DNA of 64,000 nucleotides from Methanomassiliicoccales archaeon LGM-RCC1 (GCA_030168575.1 CP115555.1:1116001-1180000); one strand, 5' to 3'. Shown: positions 8,961 through 18,643, counted from the stretch's first letter. A program made the numbers and translations. The notes: generated by a model from the letters alone, not told the origin.

Positions 8961-11033
8961 ATGACAGAAGACAAGAAGAAGGTATCCAAGTTGTCGGTGG
9001 AGGCCTGGGTGGACGCCCAGACGTTCAATACCACTGACGATATCGAGATCCCCAACATGATGGCGGACCGCGTCATCGGACAGGACAGGGCAGTCGAGAT
9101 CATGAAGAAGGCCGCTTCCCAGAAGAGGCACGTCATGCTCATCGGAGAGCCCGGAACAGGAAAGTCCATGCTCGCCAATTCGATGGTAGAGTATCTTTCC
9201 AAGGAGGCCCTAGAGGACATCGTTGCCTATCACAACCCCGAGGATTTCAACGAGCCCAGGATCAGGGTGTTCCCTGCAGGAAAGGGAAAGGCCGTCGTCA
9301 ACGAGCAGAAAGCTGCAGCCGCGGCCCAGAAGAATCAGAAGAACTCCGCTTACATCTACGTCTGCATCGCACTGCTGATCCTAGGTCTGATCGGTGCGAT
9401 GTACTTCGGTTACACCATCGCCCTGCTGGCGTTCATGGGTGTGTTCCTCATACTCATGCTCTACAGGAGCCCCATGCAGCAGAGGACAGAGGTCGCCATC
9501 GTACCCAAGGTCCTAGTAGGCCATGATCCGGGAGATATGCCCCCGTTCGTCGATGCCACTGGAACCCACGCTGGTGCCCTCTTGGGAGATGTCAGGCACG
9601 ATCCCTTCCAGTCCGGAGGACTGGAGACCCCGTCCCACGACAGGATCGAGGCAGGCTGTATCCACAAGGCCAACAAGGGAGTCCTCTACATCGATGAGAT
9701 CAACCTCCTGAGGATCGAATCTCAGCAGGCCATCCTCACCGCCATGCAGGAGAAGAAGATGTCAATCACCGGTCAGTCCGAGAGGTCGTCCGGAGCATTG
9801 GTGAAGTCCGAACCCGTACCCTGCGACTTCATCCTCGTCTGCGCAGGTAACCTGGATGCCATCCAGGGAATGCACCCCGCACTCAGGTCAAGGATAAGGG
9901 GATACGGATACGAGGTCTTCATGGAGACCAACATGCCCGACACCGACGAGAACCGTCAGAACATCGTCAGGTTCGTCGCCCAGGAGGTCAAGAAGGACGA
10001 GAAGATCCCCGCCTTCGACAAATACGCCGTCGGAGAGATCCTCAAGGAGGGTCAGCGCCGTTCGGGCAAGAAGGGAGAGATCACGCTCAGGATGAGGGAG
10101 CTCGGAGGACTGATCCGTATCGCAGGAGATATGGCTGTTAACAACGGCGACAAAGTCGTCACATCCGAGCATGTGATGCTCGCAAGGGAGACAGCCCGCA
10201 GTCTCGAGCAGCAGATTGCCGATAAGCAGATCGAGGGAATGATGAGATACCAGCTCTTCCACAACAGCGGAGAGGCGGTCGGACTCATCAACGGTCTCGC
10301 GGTTCTGTCCAACGGCAACTCGTCGGAGATGTCCGGAATGGTCATGCCCCTGGCCGCTGAGGTCACCCCAGCACAGAGCAAGAAGGGCGGAAAGATCATC
10401 GCAACCGGTCAGCTCGGAAAGATTGCACAGGAAGCAGTCGACAACATCTCAGCCGTCATCAAGAAGTACACGCTCACGGACCTGTCCGCCCTGGACATCC
10501 ACATCGAGTACGTCGCAGCCTACAACGGTGTCGACGGTGACAGCGCATCGGTCACGATGGCCACCGTGATCATCTCCGCATTGGAGAACATCCCCATCCG
10601 TCAGGACCTGGCGATGACAGGTTCGCTGAACGTCAGGGGAACTGTCATGCCCATCGGAGGAGTAACCGCCAAACTCGAGGCGGCAGCCAACTCCGGAATC
10701 AAGGTCGCGCTCATCCCCAAGGAGAACGAGAAGGACGTCATGATCGACAGGAAGTACTACGACATGATGGAGATCTACACCATGCAGACCCTCCGTGACG
10801 TGTTCGAGTACGCATTCGTGGACTGCCCTGCCAAGCAGAAGTACCTGGATGCACTCCTTCCGCTGAATCCCTCCGGAGAATCTACCGCTGAGAAGGTCAA
10901 GATCCCTCCGAAGTACAAGAAGGACAGGAAGCGCTCCAAGGTCGCCAAGAAGGAGCCTGTGGCCGAGGAGGCCGAGACCGTCGCCGAGCCCGAAGAGGTC
11001 GAAGTGACCGTCGAAGTTGAGTCCGAGGACTGA
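8961..11033 (+). CDS. lonB: ATP-dependent membrane protease LonB
   Basis: Archaeal LonB is a membrane-anchored AAA+ protease that degrades unfolded and regulatory proteins. The 690-residue protein has Walker A GEPGTGKS (residues 62-69), two transmembrane segments inserted in the AAA+ domain (about 131-168), Walker B 'VLYIDEINLL', and a C-terminal Lon domain with Ser528 ('GDSAS') and Lys571 ('GGVTAKLEAA'). The 43-residue Ser-Lys spacing equals that of known Lon dyads. The last 50 residues are an acidic and basic tail without a recognised motif. A strong terminator follows. Confidence 0.97.
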   Translation: MTEDKKKVSKLSVEAWVDAQTFNTTDDIEIPNMMADRVIGQDRAVEIMKKAASQKRHVMLIGEPGTGKSMLANSMVEYLSKEALEDIVAYHNPEDFNEPRIRVFPAGKGKAVVNEQKAAAAAQKNQKNSAYIYVCIALLILGLIGAMYFGYTIALLAFMGVFLILMLYRSPMQQRTEVAIVPKVLVGHDPGDMPPFVDATGTHAGALLGDVRHDPFQSGGLETPSHDRIEAGCIHKANKGVLYIDEINLLRIESQQAILTAMQEKKMSITGQSERSSGALVKSEPVPCDFILVCAGNLDAIQGMHPALRSRIRGYGYEVFMETNMPDTDENRQNIVRFVAQEVKKDEKIPAFDKYAVGEILKEGQRRSGKKGEITLRMRELGGLIRIAGDMAVNNGDKVVTSEHVMLARETARSLEQQIADKQIEGMMRYQLFHNSGEAVGLINGLAVLSNGNSSEMSGMVMPLAAEVTPAQSKKGGKIIATGQLGKIAQEAVDNISAVIKKYTLTDLSALDIHIEYVAAYNGVDGDSASVTMATVIISALENIPIRQDLAMTGSLNVRGTVMPIGGVTAKLEAAANSGIKVALIPKENEKDVMIDRKYYDMMEIYTMQTLRDVFEYAFVDCPAKQKYLDALLPLNPSGESTAEKVKIPPKYKKDRKRSKVAKKEPVAEEAETVAEPEEVEVTVEVESED

Positions 11034-11045
11034 AACATTATTCAT

Positions 11046-11069
11046 AGGGCGGGTAGAACCCGCCCTTTT
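11046..11069 (+). terminator. intrinsic terminator after lonB
   Basis: Perfect 9-bp stem AGGGCGGGT / ACCCGCCCT with a 3-base loop, ending in a T run, 12 bases after the lonB stop. Confidence 0.85.
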
Positions 11070-11075
11070 CTTATC

Positions 11076-11084
11076 TATTTAAAT
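11076..11084 (+). promoter_or_regulatory. TATA box of the his operon
   Basis: TATTTAAAT lies between the lonB terminator and ATG 11110. The spacing of about 30 bases predicts a leaderless hisB transcript and argues against the in-frame TTG at 11098. Confidence 0.65.
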
Positions 11085-11109
11085 AACCCGTGCGCAATTG
11101 TCCCTTATT

Positions 11110-11658
11110 ATGACCAGCAGGGTTGCTAAGATCAAGCGCGAGACCAGGGAGACCAACGTCTCAGTGGAACTGAATCTGGACGGAACGGGGAAATTCGATG
11201 TCGATTGCGACCTCCAGTTCCTCAAGCACATGGTGGAGACACTCGCGAGGTACGCAGAGTTCGACATCAAGGTGAAAGCCTCCGGAGACAACGACCACCA
11301 CCTCATCGAGGATGTGGCCATCACCTTGGGAAAGGCGATGAGGGATGCCATCGGAGAGCAGCCCATAGAGAGGATGGCAACCGCCACCGTCGTCATGGAC
11401 GACGCGATGGTGATGACATCCTTGGACCTTGTGGACAGGCCGTACTGCGAGGCAGACTGCCCCGATCCGCTGTACATCCACTTCTTCAGGAGCTTCGCCA
11501 TGACCGCCGGAATCACCTTGCACATACTGGTCATCCGCGGTTTCGACGAGCACCACATCATAGAGGCCGGTTTCAAATCGATGGGAAAGGCCCTCAAGGA
11601 AGCAGTGAAGGTCAGGAAGACCGCCCTCAGCAACAAGGGCACTGTAAAAGTAAAGTGA
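11110..11658 (+). CDS. hisB: imidazoleglycerol-phosphate dehydratase
   Basis: Sixth step of histidine biosynthesis: dehydration of imidazole glycerol phosphate to imidazole acetol phosphate. The 182-residue protein has the paired manganese-binding motifs DNDHHLIED (N-terminal half) and DEHHIIE (C-terminal half) of this duplicated fold. It is a monofunctional dehydratase without the phosphatase domain found in some bacteria. It is the first gene of hisB-hisF-hisIE-PHP, with short gaps and overlaps throughout. Confidence 0.96.
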   Translation: MTSRVAKIKRETRETNVSVELNLDGTGKFDVDCDLQFLKHMVETLARYAEFDIKVKASGDNDHHLIEDVAITLGKAMRDAIGEQPIERMATATVVMDDAMVMTSLDLVDRPYCEADCPDPLYIHFFRSFAMTAGITLHILVIRGFDEHHIIEAGFKSMGKALKEAVKVRKTALSNKGTVKVK

Positions 11659-11663
11659 TTCCA

Positions 11664-12416
11664 ATGCTCACCAAGAGGATCATCCCCTGCCTCGACATGA
11701 GGGGCGGGAAGGTAGTCAAGGGAATCAACTTCCAGAACATCAAAGAGGTAGGGGACCCTCCGACCATGGCCATCGACTATGAAGGCCAGGGTGCGGACGA
11801 GATCACCTTCCTGGACATCTCCGCATCGCAGGAGGAGAGGGCAACGATGCTCGATGTGGTAACCAAGACCGCAGAGGGCCTGAACGTCCCGCTCTGCGTA
11901 GGCGGAGGAATAAGATCGGTGCAGGATGTGAGGAACACCCTGAACGCAGGAGCGGACAAGGTATCGATCAATTCCGCCGCGGTTCAGAACCCGGACATAA
12001 TTACGGAATGCTCCAACGCATTCGGCTGCCAGTGCATAGTCGTCGCCATCGACGGAAAGTGGAAGGACGACCACTGGGAGGTCGTAACGCACGGGGGAAC
12101 GAGGTTCACGGGCATCGATGCCATCGAGTGGGCGAAAGAGGTCGAGGACCTCGGGGCAGGGGAGATCCTGTTCACATCCATGGACGCCGACGGCGTCAAG
12201 ACAGGTTACGACATAAAGCCCACAGCTCTGATCTCTGACGAGGTCAGGATCCCCGTGATCGCATCCGGAGGATGCGGTTCGAAGGAGCATATATTGGAGG
12301 TCTTCCAGCAGACCAATGCGTCGGCTGCGCTGGCGGCCTCGATCTTCCATTACAAGGAATACACCGTCGGAGAGGTCAAGGAGTACCTCAGGGACAACGG
12401 AGTGTGCGTAAGATGA
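11664..12416 (+). CDS. hisF: imidazole glycerol phosphate synthase, cyclase subunit
   Basis: HisF condenses PRFAR with ammonia from HisH to give imidazole glycerol phosphate and AICAR. The 250-residue (beta/alpha)8 barrel shows both phosphate-binding half-barrels ('CVGGGIRS' and 'IASGGCGS') and the catalytic acids Asp11 ('[12 protein letters not shown]') and Asp130 ('VAIDGK'). The start is 5 bases after the hisB stop. The glutaminase partner HisH is not in the window. The stop overlaps the hisIE start (ATGA). Confidence 0.97.
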   Translation: MLTKRIIPCLDMRGGKVVKGINFQNIKEVGDPPTMAIDYEGQGADEITFLDISASQEERATMLDVVTKTAEGLNVPLCVGGGIRSVQDVRNTLNAGADKVSINSAAVQNPDIITECSNAFGCQCIVVAIDGKWKDDHWEVVTHGGTRFTGIDAIEWAKEVEDLGAGEILFTSMDADGVKTGYDIKPTALISDEVRIPVIASGGCGSKEHILEVFQQTNASAALAASIFHYKEYTVGEVKEYLRDNGVCVR

Positions 12417-13015
12417 CAGAACTCAAATTCGATGATAAGGGACTGATCCCCGTTGTGGTCCAGGATTGGATCACTAACGAGGTTCTCATGGTCGCCTGGG
12501 CCAATGCAGAGGCTGTGGAGCTCATGAAGACTACAGGATACACCCACTTCTGGTCCAGAAGCAGGCAGAAGATGTGGAAGAAGGGCGAGGAGTCCGGACA
12601 TGTCCAGAAGATCAAGTCCATCCAGACCGACTGCGATGAGGACACCCTCCTGGTGAGGGTGGAGCAGACCGGAGTGGCCTGTCATCTCGGAAAGCCGTCA
12701 TGCTTCGACGAGGTCATCTTCGGAGAGACCGACGAGACGATGGCGATCATCCCCGACCTCAAGCGCGTGATTGAGGACAGGCACCAGAATCCCTCCGATG
12801 AGAGCTACACGTGCAAGCTGTTCAACGACGAGACCCGCATGTGCAAGAAGGTCATCGAGGAAGCCGGAGAGTTCGCACTGGCGATAAAGGACAAGGACAC
12901 GGATGAGATGGCCTGGGAACTGGCCGACCTGATCTACCACGCAATGGTGGCCATAGAGAAGACAGGCCTCCCGATGTCCGAGGTCTACAAGAAATTGAAG
13001 GAGAGGGCAGAATGA
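12413..13015 (+). CDS. hisIE: bifunctional phosphoribosyl-AMP cyclohydrolase / phosphoribosyl-ATP pyrophosphatase
   Basis: Catalyses steps two and three of histidine biosynthesis in one chain. Residues 1 to about 110 are HisI (cyclohydrolase), with '[18 protein letters not shown]', the Asp-rich '[10 protein letters not shown]' and 'CHLGKPSC' supplying zinc and magnesium ligands. Residues about 115-200 are HisE (pyrophosphatase), with '[12 protein letters not shown]' and 'WELADLIYH'. The fusion is common in bacteria and present in some archaea. It overlaps both neighbours by 4 bases. Confidence 0.96.
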   Translation: MTELKFDDKGLIPVVVQDWITNEVLMVAWANAEAVELMKTTGYTHFWSRSRQKMWKKGEESGHVQKIKSIQTDCDEDTLLVRVEQTGVACHLGKPSCFDEVIFGETDETMAIIPDLKRVIEDRHQNPSDESYTCKLFNDETRMCKKVIEEAGEFALAIKDKDTDEMAWELADLIYHAMVAIEKTGLPMSEVYKKLKERAE

Positions 13016-13659
13016 GAGCAGACCTTCACACGCACACAGTCTACAGCGACGGGGAACTCATCCCTGCCGAACTGGTCCGCAGGGCCATGTACAAGGGACA
13101 CGATCTGATCGCAATCACCGACCACGTAGACATGACCAACGTCGAATGGGTGGTCACGAACATGGTGAAGGCCGTCGACCTCTGCGAGGATTACATAAAG
13201 GTCATCCCCGGAGTCGAGATCACACATGTCCCTCCGAAGCAGATCGATAAGGTCGCGAAGATGGCCAGGAAGTTCGGTGCGGAGTGGATAGTCGTCCACG
13301 GAGAGACCGTCACCGAGCCCGTGATGCCCGGGACCAACCGTGCATCCGTCGAGAATCCCGAGATCGATATCCTGGCGCACCCCGGATTCATCACGTTGGA
13401 GGAGGCGCAGATCGCCAAGGACAACGACGTCATCCTGGAGGTCACCGGAAGGGCAGGTCACAACATCACCAACGGACACGTCGTGAACATGGCCAGGGCT
13501 GTCGGCGCCAAGATGGTAATCGATTCCGACACGCACCAGCCTGAGAATCTGATGAACGATGCTGAGGCATTAGTAGTGGCTCTCGGAGCTGGTCTGACAG
13601 ACAAAGAAGCAGAGACCGCTCTCCATGTAACACCCTATGAGATGACCAAGCATTTATGA
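13012..13659 (+). CDS. PHP-domain phosphoesterase, probable histidinol-phosphatase
   Basis: A 215-residue PHP-fold metal-dependent phosphoesterase. Metal ligands are visible at DLHTHT (Asp4, His6, His8), 'ITDHVD', 'VHGET', 'LAHPG' and 'DSDTHQP'. Its position as the last gene of the his operon, with a 4-base overlap, suggests it dephosphorylates histidinol phosphate, a step often supplied by PHP enzymes. Family is sure; the specific substrate is inferred from context. Confidence 0.8.
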   Translation: MRADLHTHTVYSDGELIPAELVRRAMYKGHDLIAITDHVDMTNVEWVVTNMVKAVDLCEDYIKVIPGVEITHVPPKQIDKVAKMARKFGAEWIVVHGETVTEPVMPGTNRASVENPEIDILAHPGFITLEEAQIAKDNDVILEVTGRAGHNITNGHVVNMARAVGAKMVIDSDTHQPENLMNDAEALVVALGAGLTDKEAETALHVTPYEMTKHL

Positions 13660-13687
13660 TGTGCCAGCACGTCCAATTAGCAAATCG

Positions 13688-13696
13688 GTTAAATAT
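13688..13696 (+). promoter_or_regulatory. TATA box for mtnP
   Basis: GTTAAATAT lies about 25-29 bases upstream of ATG 13717 in the short gap after the his operon, consistent with a leaderless transcript. Confidence 0.6.
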
Positions 13697-13716
13697 GGGA
13701 GTTAAGATGGCGTACT

Positions 13717-14499
13717 ATGCCTGAGATAGCGATAATCGGCGGAACCGGAATCTATAACCCGGATACTTTCGAACTCATCGACAAGGTCTTTCCAGACACA
13801 CCTTACGGAAAGCCCTCTGACGAGATCCTAATCGGGAAGATCGCTGGCGTGGAGATCGCTTTCCTCCACCGCCACGGCACGACTGTGCCCCACCCGCCGT
13901 CCACCGTGCCCTACAGGGCCAACATGTACGCTCTCAAGGAACTTGGATGCAAGTATGTGATCTCCGCATGTGCGGTCGGATCACTGCAGAGGAAGTTCGC
14001 AAGCGGTGACCTGGTCATCGTTGACCAGTTCGTGGATTTCACCAAGAAGCGCGATTACACCTATTTCGACGACTCGATCACTCACATCGCTATCCCCGAG
14101 CCGTTCTGCCCCTATCTCAACTCCGTCTTCGTGGATACCGCCAAGAAGCTGGGCATCAAATATCACAACGGCGGAACATACGTCTGCATCGAGGGCCCCA
14201 GGTTCTCCACCAGGGCAGAGAGCAGGATGTTCAGGCAGTTCGGAGACATCATCGGAATGACTGTCGTCCCCGAATGTCAGCTCGCAAGGGAGCTCGGAAT
14301 GTGCTACTGCAGTCTCGCCACCATCACAGACTACGATGCGTGGAAGGAGGAGACCGTCGACATCGAGATGGTCAAGAAGACCATGGCATCATGTCTGGAC
14401 AAGGTACTCAAGCTGCTCGAGGCCGGACTCCCCAAGATCAAGACCGAGGGCTGCAAGAGCTGCATCACAGCTGCCAAGGCCTGCGGCGCAATCGAATGA
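13717..14499 (+). CDS. mtnP: S-methyl-5'-thioadenosine (or thioinosine) phosphorylase
   Basis: Phosphorolysis of 5'-methylthioadenosine, or of its inosine form, in methionine and polyamine salvage. The 260-residue purine nucleoside phosphorylase fold shows 'IIGGTGIY' at the N-terminus, 'HRHGTTVPHPPSTVPYRAN' for phosphate and substrate, 'CIEGPRFSTRAE', 'GMTVVPECQLARELG' and the base-contact 'DYDAW'. Some archaeal homologues prefer methylthioinosine, which sequence alone does not settle here. Transcribed alone, with a hairpin terminator after it. Confidence 0.92.
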   Translation: MPEIAIIGGTGIYNPDTFELIDKVFPDTPYGKPSDEILIGKIAGVEIAFLHRHGTTVPHPPSTVPYRANMYALKELGCKYVISACAVGSLQRKFASGDLVIVDQFVDFTKKRDYTYFDDSITHIAIPEPFCPYLNSVFVDTAKKLGIKYHNGGTYVCIEGPRFSTRAESRMFRQFGDIIGMTVVPECQLARELGMCYCSLATITDYDAWKEETVDIEMVKKTMASCLDKVLKLLEAGLPKIKTEGCKSCITAAKACGAIE

Positions 14500-14505
14500 T
14501 TCTTT

Positions 14506-14522
14506 CCGGCACTCAGTGCCGG
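14506..14522 (+). terminator. hairpin terminator after mtnP
   Basis: Perfect 8-bp stem CCGGCACT / AGTGCCGG with one loop base, 6 bases after the mtnP stop. A TTTTT run follows about 15 bases further on. Confidence 0.6.
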
Positions 14523-14590
14523 CATCTTCCAATCATTTTTGTCAGTGTTTGTACAACCGGATTCACAATGCTGGACAATCGTTTCTCAGT

Positions 14591-14745
14591 CTTATTATAT
14601 CTAGAAAGCGAAAGCGGTCTTGAACTCAGTCCGTAACACTCCGGACCGACGAGACATCGCTGAACGGCATTAGTACATCATCCATAGTATCACAGGGAGC
14701 CGGGAGCGAGCGATGCCTAGCTCCCGGCTGCACTCTTCTTCAATT
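14591..14745 (+). ncRNA. candidate small RNA with its own promoter and terminator
   Basis: The 318-base gap 14500-14817 contains no plausible ORF. A TATA-like CTTATTATAT (14591-14600) is followed by a GC-richer stretch from about 14620. That stretch holds a small hairpin (TCCG / CGGA near 14630-14645) and a strong 10-bp stem AGCCGGGAGC / GCTCCCGGCT (14698-14707 with 14720-14729) that ends in a pyrimidine-rich tail. The predicted RNA is about 115 bases. I could not match it to tRNA, C/D box, RNase P or 7S RNA features. It could instead be leader sequence of the downstream aminopeptidase gene. Confidence 0.35.
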
Positions 14746-14817
14746 AATATCAAAATCGCAGATTCTCCGCACCCTTAATCAAATGCATTAACTACCTCCT
14801 TTTTGATTAGCCCAAGC

Positions 14818-16233
14818 ATGGCAGAGAAAAAGACCAAGGGCCAGAAATTGGCCGATGAGTTGCTTTCGAACCCCAAGAGCATCGGGGAGACGAATCCCAA
14901 GTATCTCGACGAGGCATCGAAGTTCTGCGAGGGCTACAAGGCCTTCCTTGCAAACAAGACCGAGCGCGAAGCCGTCGCATACGCGATCCCGATCCTCAAG
15001 AAGCACAAGTACACGGAGTACGTCCCCGGCAAGAAGTACAAGGCCGGCGACAAGTTCTACATGGTCAACCGCGGAAAGGACCTGATCATGTGCACCAAGG
15101 GAAAGAAACCCGTGTCCGAAGGAGTCCGTGTTTCCGTCGCACACGTTGACAGCCCCAGGCTGGACTTCAAGCCTCACCCCCTGTTCGAGGAGGGCGAGAT
15201 GGTGTACTTCAAGACTCACTATTACGGCGGTATCAAGAAATACCAATGGACCACGGTCCCCCTCTCCATCCGCGGAGTCGTGATGCTGAAGGACGGGAAG
15301 AAGGTCACCATCAATGTCGGAGAGGACGAGTCCGAGCCCGCATTCATAATTACGGACCTGCTGGTCCACCTGGCGAGGGACCAGATGCAGAAGACCGCAT
15401 CCAAGGTCGTGGAGGGAGAGCAGCTCAACCTCCTAATCGGATCCTGGCCATTCGATGACGAGAAAGTATCTCTGAGATGCAAGCTCGCCATCATGAAGAT
15501 CCTCAACGACAAGTACGGATTCACCGAGTGCGACCTGGAGTCCGCAGAGCTCTGCGCCGTGCCCGCATTCAAGGCCAGGGACCTCGGATTCGACAGGTCC
15601 ATGATCGCAGCCTACGGACAGGATGACAGCTCCTGCGCTTACGCAGAGTTCATGGCGGAGATCGACACGAAGAACCCCGAGTACACAACCATGACCATCT
15701 TCGCCGACAAGGAGGAGACCGGATCCGACGGTGTCACCGGAATGGCATCATACTTCTTCAGGGACTTCATGGAGGACCTGGCCCAGACAGAGGGATGCGA
15801 GGTCCGCCACGTCATGAGGAACTCCGTCTGTCTCTCAGCAGACGTCGGAGCGGGATACGATCCCGCCTGGCCGGAGGTATTCGAGAGGACCAACTGCGCA
15901 TTCATGAACTACGGACCGATCCTGTCCAAGTACGATGGGGCCGGAGGGAAGTACAGCACCAACGACGCATCGGCCGAGATGGTGAACTATGTCCAGAGGA
16001 TCTTCAGGGATGCCGGAGTCTCATGGCAGATGGGAGAGCTCGGAAAGATCGACGTCGGAGGCGGAGGAACCATTGCGTCCTACATCTCGCTGAACAACAT
16101 CGACACCATCGACATCGGTGTGCCCGTCCTTTCGATGCACGCACCCGTCGAGGTCGTCGCGAAGGCCGACGAGTACATGCTGTACAAGGCGATCTACGCG
16201 GTCTACAACAGCAAGTTCCCCAAGGAGATCTGA
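14818..16233 (+). CDS. M18-family zinc aminopeptidase
   Basis: A 471-residue metallo-aminopeptidase of the aspartyl aminopeptidase / aminopeptidase I family, usually a cytoplasmic dodecamer trimming acidic or neutral N-termini. Metal and catalytic motifs are in order: HVDSPRLD (His109, Asp111), the double Glu of DKEETGSDG (Glu299-Glu300), 'ADVGAGYDP' and the late 'SMHAPVE' histidine. An in-frame TTG at 14803 is less likely than ATG 14818. Archaeal M18 genes are less common than bacterial ones, so past transfer is possible. Confidence 0.9.
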   Translation: MAEKKTKGQKLADELLSNPKSIGETNPKYLDEASKFCEGYKAFLANKTEREAVAYAIPILKKHKYTEYVPGKKYKAGDKFYMVNRGKDLIMCTKGKKPVSEGVRVSVAHVDSPRLDFKPHPLFEEGEMVYFKTHYYGGIKKYQWTTVPLSIRGVVMLKDGKKVTINVGEDESEPAFIITDLLVHLARDQMQKTASKVVEGEQLNLLIGSWPFDDEKVSLRCKLAIMKILNDKYGFTECDLESAELCAVPAFKARDLGFDRSMIAAYGQDDSSCAYAEFMAEIDTKNPEYTTMTIFADKEETGSDGVTGMASYFFRDFMEDLAQTEGCEVRHVMRNSVCLSADVGAGYDPAWPEVFERTNCAFMNYGPILSKYDGAGGKYSTNDASAEMVNYVQRIFRDAGVSWQMGELGKIDVGGGGTIASYISLNNIDTIDIGVPVLSMHAPVEVVAKADEYMLYKAIYAVYNSKFPKEI

Positions 16234-16243
16234 AACCATTCAG

Positions 16244-16257
16244 GGGGCTTCGGCCCC
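16244..16257 (+). terminator. UUCG-capped hairpin after the aminopeptidase gene
   Basis: GGGGC-TTCG-GCCCC, a tetraloop hairpin 10 bases after the stop, followed by ATACCTTTT. Confidence 0.7.
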
Positions 16258-16278
16258 ATACCTTTTCCCGGTGTTTCC

Positions 16279-16998
16279 ATGCAACAGCAGCAGTTCTCCT
16301 TCGAAGACTACGTCCGCATGGCCGAACAGGGCAATCCGGATGCCAAGTATATCCTGGCCACCAAGTACCGCAACGGCGAGGGGGTAGAGATGGACAAGGA
16401 GAAGGCAGCACAGCTGTACAGGGAGCTGGCCGACACTGGAGATTCTGACGCCCAGTACGACCTGGCGTTCATGCTCGACAATGGCGAGGGCATCCCCCAG
16501 GACCGCGTCGAATCCGAGAAGTACTTCAAGCTCTCCGCCGACCAGGGGGATTCAGACGCATGCCTCTGCTACGGAGGGATCCTTTTCGAGAAAGGCAACT
16601 ACAAGGATGCTGAGGGATACTTCATGACCTCGGCGATGAAGGGGGACGTGAAGGCGGAGTACAACCTCGGGCTGCTGTACATGGGAGAGTATCTCGGAGA
16701 GCCCGATCTCGCTAAGGCGAAGGAGTGGTTCGAGAGCGCTGCGGACAAAGGATTCGCCTATGCCCAGTCCATGATGGGATCCATCCTTCTCGACCAGAAG
16801 GACCTGAAGGGTGCAGAGGAATACTTCAGATATGCCGCCGAGCAGGACGAGCCCTCAGCCCAGTACAACCTGGGTGCACTGGGGCTCTCTAATCAGATCC
16901 CCATGGAGTATGCCGAGGCGGTGGAATGGGTCACGAAGTCAGCCAAGAATGGATTCGAGCCCGCATTCCAATTGCTCCTGAAACTGAACAGCCAGTGA
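16279..16998 (+). CDS. Sel1-like repeat protein
   Basis: A 239-residue soluble protein of about six Sel1/TPR-like repeats of 36 residues. The repeat signature recurs ('AKYILATKYRNGEGV', 'AQYDLAFMLDNGEGI', 'AEYNLGLLYMGEYLG', 'AQSMMGSILLDQKD', 'AQYNLGALGLSNQI'). Such repeats form superhelical protein-binding scaffolds. There is no signal peptide or enzymatic domain, and the partner is unknown. Confidence 0.88.
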   Translation: MQQQQFSFEDYVRMAEQGNPDAKYILATKYRNGEGVEMDKEKAAQLYRELADTGDSDAQYDLAFMLDNGEGIPQDRVESEKYFKLSADQGDSDACLCYGGILFEKGNYKDAEGYFMTSAMKGDVKAEYNLGLLYMGEYLGEPDLAKAKEWFESAADKGFAYAQSMMGSILLDQKDLKGAEEYFRYAAEQDEPSAQYNLGALGLSNQIPMEYAEAVEWVTKSAKNGFEPAFQLLLKLNSQ

Positions 16999-17058
16999 TA
17001 TTATCGCACTGCTCTGATAATCTTTTTTAAGTTAGTTTCAGATTCGACATTCGATAGA

Positions 17059-18549
17059 ATGAGTGACGTCGGCTACAGTTCCGAGTACGAGGTTTATCTC
17101 ACCAGAGAGAACGGAGTACAGATTGTAACCAACAGCCTCAGTCTAGCAATTCTGAAAGAGATGCGCATCCGTGAGATCTCCCCTACGGAGATCGCCACCA
17201 CACTGGGCGTATCCAAGTCCACTATCCAAGGAAACATGGCCAAGCTGCTCCGTACCGGTATCGTGACACAGGAAGCACGTGTGAACGATGCCCGCATAGC
17301 GGTCTACAGGACCGATGCGATACTCATGTTCTGCAGCGATACGGATGTGGAATGGCAGCTTTATGCAAGGTCCGCATCCATTGCACGCATAATGAGGAAT
17401 GGGCAGTGTACCTGCAGGGAGGATCTGTCCCTGTATACGGCATCCCTTACGGAGAGCGGTCTGAACGTTATCCAAGGATTGTTCAATGTAGGTGCCGCCC
17501 TCACATACATAGAAGGCGGCAGACGCTGGTGGGACCACATATTGGACGACATCCAGGGCCAGTGCGCCCCGTACGGTATATCCGTCCACATGGAGACTCT
17601 GGAGGACCTCACGCTCGTGTTCACATCCAAGAAGGACGACATATCGGACCTTCCGTTGATCGTTGTTCCGATGATCGGTGCGTTCATCGCGCATTCCCGC
17701 ATGCTCCTGGGATTCAATCTTGCCCATGATCTGAGCCTTAAGGTCTCGGAGCACGGCCGCAGAGTGGACATCCATGTTCCGGCATTCTACGGCCAGGAGT
17801 TCGATGCACCTCGTCCGATTATGCCTAATTCGGACGCTTTCAAGGTCAAAGAGCCGTTCTCCATCTACTCCATCGGTGGGAAGGCTACACTTTTCACCAA
17901 TCCGACTATGATGTCCATCCTCGACAATCTTTCGAACGGCAACTATTCGCTGAATGAGCTGGAGGATATCATGGGAATCTCCAAGGCGACGCTCTATGCT
18001 TCACTCGTAAAGCTGCAGGACATGGGCGCCGTAGAGATCGAGAAGGATTCCGGTTCTCCGAAGAAGTACAAGCTTACGGCAGATCCTATCCTGTACGTTA
18101 CCGAACCGGGGACCAAGAACCGTGACATCTTGAACGGGATCGCCGAGAGGTTCCAATCCGGAGAGGTGGATTACTATTCATCCGTCATCGCCTATGCGAT
18201 GGAGGTCATAGACTGCCTGGGCATACATTTCGATAAGATGTTCATCAGGGCAGGAAGGAATGCGGCCAACACTGTAATCGATCAGAACCCGGGCATCGAA
18301 CCGCAGCAGTTCGTCGATTTGGCCTGCAATATGGTCTCGCCCCCTGACAGGGCAGAGCTGAGAACGTACCTCCCGCTTCGCATCGAGGTCACTCTGTCAA
18401 AGAACACCCTTTGGGTTTCATGGCCCGGGGATTTCATAATGGGATTCATCAACGAGGGACTCAAGCGTTTGCTCGGAGAGAAGTACAGGGTCAAGGTCGA
18501 GGTCATCCGCGAGGGTGCGTCCGATCCATTGATGGTTCTGAACAATTGA
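17059..18549 (+). CDS. tandem winged-helix transcriptional regulator (soluble)
   Basis: A 496-residue protein built as two similar halves. Each half has an ArsR-like winged helix ('ISPTEIATTLGVSKSTIQGNMAKLLRTGIV' at about 40-70 and 'YSLNELEDIMGISKATLYASLVKLQDMGAV' at about 297-327) followed by an unassigned domain of roughly 150-200 residues that could bind a ligand. A TATA-like TTTTTTAAGT about 30 bases upstream suggests a leaderless message. Its nearest downstream target is the corrinoid protein gene, whose leader carries two copies of an inverted repeat, so I infer local control of that gene. A membrane-bound relative is at 29030-31498. Confidence 0.7.
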   Translation: MSDVGYSSEYEVYLTRENGVQIVTNSLSLAILKEMRIREISPTEIATTLGVSKSTIQGNMAKLLRTGIVTQEARVNDARIAVYRTDAILMFCSDTDVEWQLYARSASIARIMRNGQCTCREDLSLYTASLTESGLNVIQGLFNVGAALTYIEGGRRWWDHILDDIQGQCAPYGISVHMETLEDLTLVFTSKKDDISDLPLIVVPMIGAFIAHSRMLLGFNLAHDLSLKVSEHGRRVDIHVPAFYGQEFDAPRPIMPNSDAFKVKEPFSIYSIGGKATLFTNPTMMSILDNLSNGNYSLNELEDIMGISKATLYASLVKLQDMGAVEIEKDSGSPKKYKLTADPILYVTEPGTKNRDILNGIAERFQSGEVDYYSSVIAYAMEVIDCLGIHFDKMFIRAGRNAANTVIDQNPGIEPQQFVDLACNMVSPPDRAELRTYLPLRIEVTLSKNTLWVSWPGDFIMGFINEGLKRLLGEKYRVKVEVIREGASDPLMVLNN

Positions 18550-18643
18550 ATCATTAATTTTATTGACGTTTCATTATTCCTTCTTCTTTTTTATTATTAT
18601 ATTTAATAATATGTTTATCAGTCAAAGATTTTGATCTATATTA

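Noticed and set aside
14500-14817. tRNA, RNase P or 7S RNA in the large gap
   Set aside because: No cloverleaf, CCA end or conserved P4 or SRP-loop sequences could be seen.
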